Both the position numbers and the translations under genes were made by a program. From the NCBI RefSeq assembly GCF_012034175.1, contig NZ_JAATEJ010000005.1, forward strand, positions 124,001 through 188,000: DNA of 64,000 nt. The letters are read 5' to 3'. The stretch is from Actinacidiphila epipremni (GTDB lineage Bacteria; Actinomycetota; Actinomycetes; Streptomycetales; Streptomycetaceae). Shown here one piece after another: positions 57,109 to 64,000 of this stretch. The notes below the pieces were generated by a model, which saw only the letters and a list, made by a program, of their open reading frames with translations, did not search any database and had not been told where the DNA came from. How positions within the stretch are numbered: position 1 is the stretch's first letter; every line of letters begins with the position of its first letter.

Positions 57109-59358
57109 ATGGGGAGCGACATACGCATCGACGTGCTCGGGGCGGTGCGGGCGCGGCGGCCCGACGGCGCGCTCATCGCCCTGGGCGGGCCGCGGCATCG
57201 CGAGGTGCTGGGCCGGCTGGTCGCGGCGGAGGGCCGGACGGTCACCACCGACACGCTCGTCGCCGACCTCTGGCCCGACCCGCCGGCGGGCGCGGTGGGG
57301 GCGCTGCGCACGTTCGTCGCCGCCCTGCGCCGCGCCCTGGAGCCCGGCCGGCCGCCACGGACCCCGCCGCGGCTGCTCGTCACGGAAGGCTCCGGCTACG
57401 CCCTGCGGCTCCCCCGCGACGCCGTCGACGCCCACCGCTTCGAGGACGCCCTCACCGCCGCCCGCCGCTCCCCGGCCGCGCTCGGCGCCCTCACCGCCGC
57501 CCTCGCCGCCTGGCGCGGCCCCGCCTACGCCGACGTCCCGGACGCCCCCTGGGCCGCACGGGAACGCGCCCGCCTGGAGGAACTGCGCCTCCAGGCGGTC
57601 GAACTGCGCGCGGCCGTACTGCTCGACGGCGACGGTGAGTACGGGTCCGGCGCGATCGCGGGGCTGGTCGCGGAATTGGGCGCGCATGTCGCCGAGCACC
57701 CGTGGCGGGAGCCGGCGTGGGGCCTGCTGGCGCGAGCGCTGTACGCGACGGGGCGCCAGGCGGAGGCACTGGCGGCGCTGCGCCGGGCGCGGACGATGCT
57801 GGTGGACCAACTGGGCCTGGACCCGGGCCCGGCACTCGCACGCTTGGAGCGCGCCATCCTCACCCGGTCGCCGGCACTGGAACCGCGACGGCTGCCCGCC
57901 GGTGCGGGCGGGGGGCTGGGCGTGGGGCCGGGCACAGGAGCGGGCACGGGACAGGGCGCAGGACCGGGCGCGGAGCAGGAACCGGGGTCGGGCGGGCGGC
58001 CCGCCGCGGAGCCGGGCGCAGGGCAGCGCCCGGAACAGGGCGCGGCCCCGGGCCCGGGTGCGGGGCCGAGTGCGGGGCCGAGTGCGGGGCCGAGTGCGGG
58101 TGCGGGCCCGGGCGCAGGCCCGGGGCCGGGTGCGGGACTGCGGCCAGGTGCCGGACTGGACGCGGAGTTGGGCGCGGGGCTTGGGCCGCGGACGAGCGTG
58201 GGGGTGGCGCGGGCGGTTGCGCTTGCGGGTGGTGACGCCCTGGTGTTCTCCCGGCGGCGCCGGCTCGCCGCGATCCGTGCGGCCGAGCGGACCGGGGACG
58301 TGCCGCTGACCGCGCGGGTCATCGGCGCGTACGACGTCCCGGCCGTGTGGACCAGGGCCGACGACCCGGAGCAGGCCGCGGCCGTGGTGGCGGCGGCCCG
58401 CCGCGCCCTGGACGCGCTCGGCCCCGGCGCCGGCCCGGTCCTGCGCGCCCGGCTGCTCGCGACGGTCGCGGTCGAGAGCCGCAGCGGCGACCTGGACGCG
58501 GCCGGGCAGGCCGCCGCGCGGCAGGCGGCGCAGGAGGCCGAGGCGCTGGCCAGGGCGGCCGGGGACCCCGCGGTCCTGGCCTTCGCGCTGAACGGGGTCT
58601 TCCTGCACTCCTTCACCGCCCCGGGCCTGGCACCCCGGCGGGACGCCGTCGGCGCCGAGCTGGTCGACCTGGGCACCCGGCACGCGCTGCCGTCCTTCGC
58701 GATCCTCGGCCGGCTCGCCCGGCTGCAGTCCGCCTCGGCGCTCGGCGACCTGGACGGCGCGCAGGCGCACGCGCGGGCGGCCGAGCGGCTCGGCGAGCAG
58801 AACGAGTCCGCGCTCGTCCCGGTCTTCACCGCGTGGTTCCGCGCCCGGGTCGCCGCCGCCCGCAGCGCCGAGCCCGGCGGGCCCACGCCGGCGTCGGCCG
58901 CCCAGGCGTACCGGGCCGCCGACGAGGCGCTGGCCGCGGCGGGCATGCCGGGGGTGCACAGCGGGCTGCTCCCGCTGGCCCTGCTCGGCCTGCGCCTGCT
59001 GCACGACCGCCCCGCGCCCACCGACGCCCGGCTCGAATGGGGCCCGAACCGGCCGTGGACGCAGCCGCTGGTCCTCCTCGCCCAGGGCCGGGAGGACGAG
59101 GCGCGGGCGGCGCTCGCCGCGGCGCCCGACCCGCCGCACGACCACCTCCAGGAAGCCCTGTGGTGCCTGCTCGCCCGCGCCGCCGCCCGGCTCGGCGAGC
59201 CCGGGCCCGCCGCCCGCGCCGCCGAGGCCCTGCGCGCGTGCCGCGCCGAGCACGCCGGCGCCGCGAGCGGCATGCTCACGCTCGGCCCGGTGGCCGGCTA
59301 CCTCGCGGAGGCCGAGGCATGCGCGGGCGGGCCCCGGCCTCCGCGTACGGCTGCATAA
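57109..59358 (+). CDS. BTAD/SARP-family regulator with repetitive linker
   Basis: 749 residues. An OmpR-like winged helix (about 10-95, LGGPRHREVLGRLVAAEGRTVTTDTLVADLWPD) and a BTAD domain (about 100-250, ending RRARTMLVDQLGLDPGPALARLE) form the SARP core. Residues ~265-365 are a Gly/Pro/Ala low-complexity linker encoded in part by 12-bp tandem repeats. The C-terminal ~380 residues are helical and TPR-like. No NB-ARC domain is present, unlike AfsR. SARPs activate secondary-metabolism genes by binding heptamer direct repeats; the target here is unknown. Its distance from the NRPS cluster makes a direct link uncertain. Confidence 0.83.
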   Translation: MGSDIRIDVLGAVRARRPDGALIALGGPRHREVLGRLVAAEGRTVTTDTLVADLWPDPPAGAVGALRTFVAALRRALEPGRPPRTPPRLLVTEGSGYALRLPRDAVDAHRFEDALTAARRSPAALGALTAALAAWRGPAYADVPDAPWAARERARLEELRLQAVELRAAVLLDGDGEYGSGAIAGLVAELGAHVAEHPWREPAWGLLARALYATGRQAEALAALRRARTMLVDQLGLDPGPALARLERAILTRSPALEPRRLPAGAGGGLGVGPGTGAGTGQGAGPGAEQEPGSGGRPAAEPGAGQRPEQGAAPGPGAGPSAGPSAGPSAGAGPGAGPGPGAGLRPGAGLDAELGAGLGPRTSVGVARAVALAGGDALVFSRRRRLAAIRAAERTGDVPLTARVIGAYDVPAVWTRADDPEQAAAVVAAARRALDALGPGAGPVLRARLLATVAVESRSGDLDAAGQAAARQAAQEAEALARAAGDPAVLAFALNGVFLHSFTAPGLAPRRDAVGAELVDLGTRHALPSFAILGRLARLQSASALGDLDGAQAHARAAERLGEQNESALVPVFTAWFRARVAAARSAEPGGPTPASAAQAYRAADEALAAAGMPGVHSGLLPLALLGLRLLHDRPAPTDARLEWGPNRPWTQPLVLLAQGREDEARAALAAAPDPPHDHLQEALWCLLARAAARLGEPGPAARAAEALRACRAEHAGAASGMLTLGPVAGYLAEAEACAGGPRPPRTAA
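58058..58100 (+). repeat. 12-bp tandem repeat in the BTAD regulator linker
   Basis: Three exact copies of GTGCGGGGCCGA (58058-58093) and a partial fourth encode Ala-Gly-Pro-Ser units. Multiples of 3 keep the frame, so copy number could vary between strains and change linker length without breaking the protein. Confidence 0.85.
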
Positions 59359-59390
59359 GGCGCCTTTTCGCGGACAACCGACACTGCGTG

Positions 59391-60449
59391 ATGGGCACAG
59401 ACGCAGACGCAGGCAGCGCGCCGCAGGGCGACACCGCTCCCCCGGCCGGCGGCGGGCCGCCGCGCGCGGGCCGCGCGACCCGTACCCGCCTCTACCGCGG
59501 CGGCACCCTGGAGCGCGAGGACTTCCCCGTCCAGGACATCTCCCGCTACCTCGGCGAAGCCGACTGCACGGTGTGGCTGGACGTGTGCGACCCGGACTCC
59601 GCGGACTTCGACATGATCGCCGAGGAGTTCGGCCTGCACTCCCTGGCCGTGGAGGACGCCCGGCACGAGCACCAGCGTCCCAAGCTCGACGTCTACCGCG
59701 GCCATCTGTTCCTGAGCGCCTACGCGGTCGCGGTCGACCCCGGCACCGGCGCCGTGGACACCCGCGAGCTGTCCGCGTTCGTCACCTCGCACGCGCTGAT
59801 CACCGTCCGCAGGGGCGACCAGTGCCCCGTCGGCCCGCTCGTCGACCGCTGGGACAACTCCCCCGACCTCGCAAAATACGGCGTGGGCTTCCTCGTGCAC
59901 GGCCTGCTGGACTACCTGGTCGACGGCCACTTCGCCGCCGTCCAGGACCTCGACGACCGGATCGAGCAGCTGGAGGACCTGCTCTTCGAGGACGGCCCCG
60001 ACGAGATCGAGGCCGTCCAGCGCCGCTCCTTCGAGCTGCGCCGCAGCCTGGTGCGGCTGCGCCGGGTGGTGCTGCCGATGCGCGAGGTCGTCAACGCGCT
60101 GCTGCGCCGCGACCTGCACGTGGTCCCCGAGCCGATGCTGCCGTACTTCCAGGACGTCTACGACCATGTGCTGCGCGCCGCCGAATGGACCGAGTCGCTG
60201 CGGGACCTGGTGACCACCGTCATGGAGACCAACCTGACGGTCCAGGGCAACCGGATGAACCTGATCATGAAGAAGGTCACCAGCTGGGCCGCGATCATCG
60301 CGGTGCCCACCGCCGTGACCGGCTTCTACGGGCAGAACGTCCCCTATCCCGGCTTCGGCGGCCACTCCGGCTTCTGGGTCTCGACGATCCTGATGGTCGT
60401 GCTGTCCGCGCTGCTCTACGTGACGTTCAGACGCCGGGACTGGGTGTAG
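59391..60449 (+). CDS. CorA-family magnesium/cobalt transporter
   Basis: 352 residues from the ATG at 59391. A large cytoplasmic alpha/beta domain leads to two C-terminal membrane helices. The CorA signature reads YGQNVPYPGF rather than YGMN, a variant of the GMN selectivity motif. RLRRVVLPMREVVNALL and TVMETNLTVQGNRMNLIMKKVT are typical of the stalk helix. Its 3' end overlaps the convergent MFS gene by 23 bp. Confidence 0.88.
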   Translation: MGTDADAGSAPQGDTAPPAGGGPPRAGRATRTRLYRGGTLEREDFPVQDISRYLGEADCTVWLDVCDPDSADFDMIAEEFGLHSLAVEDARHEHQRPKLDVYRGHLFLSAYAVAVDPGTGAVDTRELSAFVTSHALITVRRGDQCPVGPLVDRWDNSPDLAKYGVGFLVHGLLDYLVDGHFAAVQDLDDRIEQLEDLLFEDGPDEIEAVQRRSFELRRSLVRLRRVVLPMREVVNALLRRDLHVVPEPMLPYFQDVYDHVLRAAEWTESLRDLVTTVMETNLTVQGNRMNLIMKKVTSWAAIIAVPTAVTGFYGQNVPYPGFGGHSGFWVSTILMVVLSALLYVTFRRRDWV

Positions 60450-61908
60450 CCGGCGCCTTCCGGAGCCCGCCGGGGCCGGGCGCGGCGGGCAGCGGCAGCC
60501 CGCGTGCGCCCTTGCGGCGGGCGGCGCGGGACGCGCTACCCGTACGGGCGGCCCCGGCGGCGATGCCAGCCACGATGACCAGGCCACCCAGGACCAGGGC
60601 GCCGCGCGCCCCCGCGTACTGCAGCATCAGGCCGAGCACGGGCGGTCCCGCCAGGCCCCACACGGTGCTGGCGCTGCGCCATACGCCCAGCACCCGGCCG
60701 CGCATCTCGGCCGGCGGGTGGGTCTGGAGCACGGAGGTGCCCGCGGTGTCGGAGACGGCCTCGGCGACGGCCATCGGCACCACCAGCACGGTCAGCAGCA
60801 CCAGCGACGGTGCCAGCCCCGCGACGGCCTGGAGCAGCGCGCCCACGGCGGCGAGCGCCCCGACCAGCCGGACCGACGGGCTGCGCAGCCGGCCGGCGAG
60901 CACCGCGCCCGCGACGCCGCCGGCGGCCAGCGCGGTCGAGACCATGCCGAAGGCGCCGGCGCCCTGGTGCAGCGGCCCGGTCACCAGGACGGCGAGCGTG
61001 AGGGTGTAGTTGCGGCCGAAGACCGAGCTGAGGCCGGTGATCCAGGTCAGCCGCATCAGCAGCGGGTTGCGGCGGAAGTAGCGCAGGCCGTCCCGCGCCG
61101 CGGACCGGGACCGTACCGGCTCGGTGGCCGCGGGCTCGGCGGGGGGCGTGACCAGGTCGGCGCCGGGTACGGAGGCGGCGGGCAGGGGCAGCGCGGGCGG
61201 CGGGGCGGCTTCCTGCTGCCGGAAGGGCCGCAGGAACGGGATGACGGCCGCCACGCACAGGAACGACACGCCGTTGCCGGCGTAGGCGGCGGCCGGGCCG
61301 GCCAGGGTGATGAGCGCGCCGGCCAGGGCCACCCCGATGAGCCGGCCGGCGCTGGATATCACCGAGCCCAGCGCGATCGCGGAGGGCACGTCCCGCTCGG
61401 GGACGAGGTCGTTGCCCAGCAGCGCGCAGGCGGGGCCGTCGATGGTGGCGACGAGCCCGGTGAGCGCGGCGAGCGCGAGCAGCGCCCCGACGCCGAGGTG
61501 GCCGGTGACCAGCAGCGCGGCGGTCGCGAAGGCCACCAGCGCGAGTGCGGCCTGGCTGACGGCGGCGACCCGGCGGCGCGGCCAGGAGTCGACGACCGAG
61601 CCGCCGAGCGGGCCCAGCAGCAGGCCGGGGGCGGCCTGCGCGGCGATCGACAGGCCGGTCATGGCCGCGGAGTGCGTGAGGTGGAGCACCAGCAGGTTCT
61701 GGGCGGTCATCTGCAGCCAGGTGCCGATGTTGGACACCAGGTTGGCCGCCGACCACCAGCGCATGGCGGGGCTGCGCAGGCAGCGCCACGGGCCGCCGCC
61801 GCGCCGGCGGCGCGGTGCGGTCGCCGAGGTCACGGGGGTCGCGGGTGCCTCGGGGGCGGGCGGGGCGGCGGGCTGCGGGGCGGTGAGCACGGAGGCGGCG
61901 GGCGACAC
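60427..61908 (-). CDS. MFS transporter, 12-TM (MFS_3/enterobactin-exporter-like)
   Basis: 493 residues from the GTG at 61908, which has AAGGGAG upstream; the frame runs ~61 codons further upstream with Arg/Pro-rich non-coding character. TWLQMTAQNLLVLHLT in helix 1 and DSWPRRRV as motif A fit the EntS/MFS_3 exporter group. A long Pro/Ala-rich loop (about residues 235-280) splits the two halves. Substrate unknown; transcribed alone. Confidence 0.8.
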   Translation of the reverse strand: MSPAASVLTAPQPAAPPAPEAPATPVTSATAPRRRRGGGPWRCLRSPAMRWWSAANLVSNIGTWLQMTAQNLLVLHLTHSAAMTGLSIAAQAAPGLLLGPLGGSVVDSWPRRRVAAVSQAALALVAFATAALLVTGHLGVGALLALAALTGLVATIDGPACALLGNDLVPERDVPSAIALGSVISSAGRLIGVALAGALITLAGPAAAYAGNGVSFLCVAAVIPFLRPFRQQEAAPPPALPLPAASVPGADLVTPPAEPAATEPVRSRSAARDGLRYFRRNPLLMRLTWITGLSSVFGRNYTLTLAVLVTGPLHQGAGAFGMVSTALAAGGVAGAVLAGRLRSPSVRLVGALAAVGALLQAVAGLAPSLVLLTVLVVPMAVAEAVSDTAGTSVLQTHPPAEMRGRVLGVWRSASTVWGLAGPPVLGLMLQYAGARGALVLGGLVIVAGIAAGAARTGSASRAARRKGARGLPLPAAPGPGGLRKAPATPSPGV

Positions 61909-62376
61909 GGGGCGGCGCTCCCTTCGGGCCTGGGCAGGCGGGCGGGGGGCCGGCCTGGCGGGGCCGGCGGGGAACCGGGCGCGGCTGCGGACGGGGCAGG
62001 CGCGCCTCCACGGCACGGCGCGCGTGGTCCGGGCGCCGGCGGTGGGAGGAGGACCGCCGCCCGGGCGGTCCCGGTCGGGCGGTCCCGGCAATTCTCACAA
62101 CCGGCTCTCGCCGGCGGGCGGCCCCGGCGCGCGCCGCTCCGCCCGCGCGGCCCCGGATCGGCGGCGCGGCAAGGGATTTCGGGTGCCGGTGAGGTTACTC
62201 ACGTGGTCCGGGCCACAACCCGCCGCGCCGACCGGCCGCCACGTACCGTGCCGGCGGGTGATCCGGAGAGAATCCCGGAAGGAATCCTCGCCGGCGATGT
62301 CGAGAACCCGCGGCCGGCTCCGTCCCAGGTGTGAAGGCGGCCACAATGGGTCGCATCTGCACCGAGGAGACACACC
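61909..62376. promoter_or_regulatory. Intergenic region with an ECF42-type promoter for the YCII-sigma operon
   Basis: No gene is seen in these 468 bp. At 62298-62303 is TGTCGA, followed after 17 bases by CGTC at 62321-62324. This fits the reported ECF42 promoter pattern (TGTCGA at -35, CGA/TC at -10) and lies 53 bp before the YCII start, so autoregulation by the sigma factor is likely. The rest is GC-rich with no clear signal. Confidence 0.65.
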
Positions 62377-62784
62377 ATGGCCAAGTACCTGCTGCTCAAG
62401 CACTACCGCGGCGCCCCGGACCCGGTGAACAACGTGCGTATGGACCAGTGGACGCCGCAGGAGATCTCGGCGCACATGCAGTACATGCGGGACTTCGCGG
62501 CCCGGCTGGAGGAGACCGGCGAGTTCGTGGACGCGCAGGCGCTCGCGCCCGAGGGGACGTTCGTGCGGTACGACGGCGAGGGCCGCCCGCCGGTCACGGA
62601 CGGGCCTTTCGCCGAGACCAAGGACCTCATCGCCGGGTGGATGGTGATCGACGTCGACAGCTACGAGCGGGCCCTGGAGCTGGCCGGGGAGCTGTCGGCG
62701 GCGCCCGGGGCGGGCGGCCGGCCGATCCATGAGTGGCTGGAGCTGCGCCCGTTCATGACCGAGCCGCCGACCGTCACGGAGTGA
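62377..62784 (+). CDS. YCII-family (DGPF) protein
   Basis: 135 residues. The family motif PPVTDGPFAETKDLIAGWMVIDV is present, with the ferredoxin-like strand order of YCII domains. DGPF proteins are the regular partners of ECF42 sigma factors and are thought to be part of their regulation or output. A GAGGAGA site precedes the ATG. Overlaps the sigma gene by GTGA. Confidence 0.9.
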   Translation: MAKYLLLKHYRGAPDPVNNVRMDQWTPQEISAHMQYMRDFAARLEETGEFVDAQALAPEGTFVRYDGEGRPPVTDGPFAETKDLIAGWMVIDVDSYERALELAGELSAAPGAGGRPIHEWLELRPFMTEPPTVTE

Positions 62785-63938
62785 CCGCGCCGATGGACGA
62801 GGGGCTCCTGCGGGACCTCACGCCGGGCGTGCTCGCCGTCCTCGTCCGCCGCGGAGCCGACTTCGCGGCGGCCGAGGACGCCGTCCAGGACGCGCTGGTC
62901 GAGGCGCTGCGGGTGTGGCCGGCCGATCCGCCGCGGGACCCGAAGGGGTGGCTGGTCACGGTCGCGTGGCGGCGGTTCCTCGACGCGGCCCGGGCGGACG
63001 CCGCCCGGCGCCGCCGGGAGGACCGGGTGGAGGAGGAGCCGCCGCCCGGCCCCGCGCCCGCGGTCGACGACACGCTCCAGCTGTACTTCCTGTGCGCGCA
63101 CCCGTCGCTGACGCCGTCGTCGGCGGTCGCGCTGACGCTGCGGGCGGTGGGCGGGCTGACGACCCGGCAGATCGCCGCGGCGTATCTGGTGCCCGAGGCG
63201 ACGATGGCGCAGCGCATCAGCCGCGCCAAGCGCACCGTCTCGGGTGTGCGGTTCGACCGGCCGGGCGATGTCGGCACCGTGCTGCGGGTGCTCTACCTGG
63301 TCTTCAACGAGGGCTACAGCGGCGATGTGGACCTGGCCGCCGAGGCGATCCGGCTCACCCGGCGGCTGGCGGCGGCGATCGACCACCCGGAGGTGGCCGG
63401 GCTGCTCGCCCTGATGCTGCTGCACCACGCCCGGCGGGCCTCGCGCACCGCGCCGGACGGCGAGCTGGTCCCGCTGGCCGAGCAGGACCGCTCCCGCTGG
63501 GACACCGCGGCGATCGCCGAGGGCGTGGCGATCCTCCAGGGGGCGCTCTCCCGCGACCGGCTCGGCGAGTTCCAGGCGCAGGCCGCGATCGCGGCGCTGC
63601 ACGCGGACGCGCCGGCGGCCGAGGAGACCGACTGGGTGCAGATCGTCGAGTGGTACGACGAGCTCGTCCGGCTCACCGGCAGCCCGGTCGTCCGGCTCAA
63701 CCGCGCGGTCGCGGTGGGCGAGGCGGACGGGCCGCGGGCCGGTCTCGCGGCGCTGGCCGCGCTGGAGGACACGCTGCCCCGGCACACGGCGGTGGCGGCG
63801 TATCTCCATGAGCGCGACGGCGACCTGGCGACGGCGGCCGGCCTGTACGCCGAGGCGGCCCGCAGGGCGCCCAACCTCGCCGAACGCGACCACCTGACCC
63901 GGCAGGCGGCCCGGCTGAACGCGCGGCTGCGCGGTTGA
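62781..63938 (+). CDS. ECF42-type RNA polymerase sigma factor with C-terminal TPR-like domain
   Basis: 385 residues from the GTG at 62781 (GTGA overlap); ATG at 62793 is possible. The sigma-2 region is FAAAEDAVQDALVEAL, and the sigma-4 region is LTTRQIAAAYLVPEATMAQRISRAKR. The ~200-residue C-terminal extension (VLYLVFNEGYSG, LNRAVAVGEADG) is the helical domain that marks ECF42 and is needed for its activity. No anti-sigma factor is adjacent, as usual for the group. ECF42 regulons are largely DGPF genes. Confidence 0.92.
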   Translation: MTAPMDEGLLRDLTPGVLAVLVRRGADFAAAEDAVQDALVEALRVWPADPPRDPKGWLVTVAWRRFLDAARADAARRRREDRVEEEPPPGPAPAVDDTLQLYFLCAHPSLTPSSAVALTLRAVGGLTTRQIAAAYLVPEATMAQRISRAKRTVSGVRFDRPGDVGTVLRVLYLVFNEGYSGDVDLAAEAIRLTRRLAAAIDHPEVAGLLALMLLHHARRASRTAPDGELVPLAEQDRSRWDTAAIAEGVAILQGALSRDRLGEFQAQAAIAALHADAPAAEETDWVQIVEWYDELVRLTGSPVVRLNRAVAVGEADGPRAGLAALAALEDTLPRHTAVAAYLHERDGDLATAAGLYAEAARRAPNLAERDHLTRQAARLNARLRG

Positions 63939-64000
63939 CGCGGCGGGCTCCCGGCGGCTGCCGCCGTGGGTGGTTTCCGCCGCGGATTCGCCCGTACGGG
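63939..64000. other. Right edge, no gene seen
   Basis: The final 62 bp after the sigma factor are GC-rich non-coding sequence. No terminator with a T-run or other signal was found. Confidence 0.4.

Overview
The window reads as a high-GC actinomycete chromosome, most likely Streptomyces or a close relative. Nearly every gene uses G/C-rich third positions and GTG starts are common. Genes often overlap by GTGA or ATGA. The gene set is also typical of the group: SpoIIE-type phosphatase, BTAD/SARP regulator, ECF42 sigma factor with a YCII protein, a MbtH domain, and a rare TTA codon. No rRNA, tRNA, transposase or CRISPR array was seen.

Region 1 (1-7.5 kb) is the edge of an aryl-capped metallophore-type locus. 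A truncated NRPS with an N-terminal carrier domain (leftward) faces a salicylate-type aryl-AMP ligase, a DegT aminotransferase and a 4-OT-type tautomerase (rightward). An iron box (palindrome TTAGGCTAGCCTAA) and a TetR-type operator lie between them. The same operator recurs between the drug exporter at 3.7 kb and its divergent TetR gene, so one repressor probably controls both units. A SpoIIE-type phosphatase follows.

Region 2 (7.6-41.5 kb, with flanking regulatory DNA to 42.0 kb) is an unusual NRPS cluster. A leftward operon supplies L-2,3-diaminopropionate (SbnA, SbnB) and an OTC-like enzyme that could carbamoylate it. It also carries a carrier-protein module resembling BtrI/BtrJ/BtrK of butirosin (ACP, ATP-grasp ligase, PLP decarboxylase). 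A KSIII, a second KS-like protein without the expected cysteine, one full and one half-size acyl-CoA dehydrogenase and a luciferase-like monooxygenase complete it. The rightward operon holds a PCP-TE lacking the catalytic Ser, a thioesterase with Cys in its place, an A domain fused at its C-terminus to MbtH, an A-PCP-C-PCP protein and a C-PCP-C-PCP protein without a working A domain. Free-standing C domains, a clavaminate-synthase-like hydroxylase and a truncated seryl-tRNA-synthetase-like amino acid:carrier-protein ligase add trans-acting parts. Two ABC exporters and an XRE/NB-ARC regulator form an export operon. There are more carrier domains than A domains, so trans-loading is likely. I do not recognise the product. 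The Dap, carbamoyl, hydroxylase and acyl-CoA dehydrogenase genes recall the tuberactinomycins, but capreomycidine synthase and beta-lysine genes are absent.

Region 3 (42-53.3 kb) holds a small secreted protein with a LacI-type operator, an MFS exporter, an ABC-2 exporter with its TetR regulator, and an EI24 membrane protein. A small oxidative gene set follows: an AMP-ligase divergent from a flavoprotein, alpha-hydroxy-acid oxidase and P450 operon. Its promoter region has a perfect TGTGA-N6-TCACA Crp site, and the flavoprotein has a TTA codon near its start.

Region 4 (53.3-64 kb) is mostly housekeeping or accessory: ferritin-like protein, Kup potassium transporter, alpha/beta hydrolase, BTAD regulator with a Gly/Pro/Ala repeat linker, CorA-type transporter, MFS exporter, and a YCII-ECF42 pair with a recognisable ECF42 promoter.
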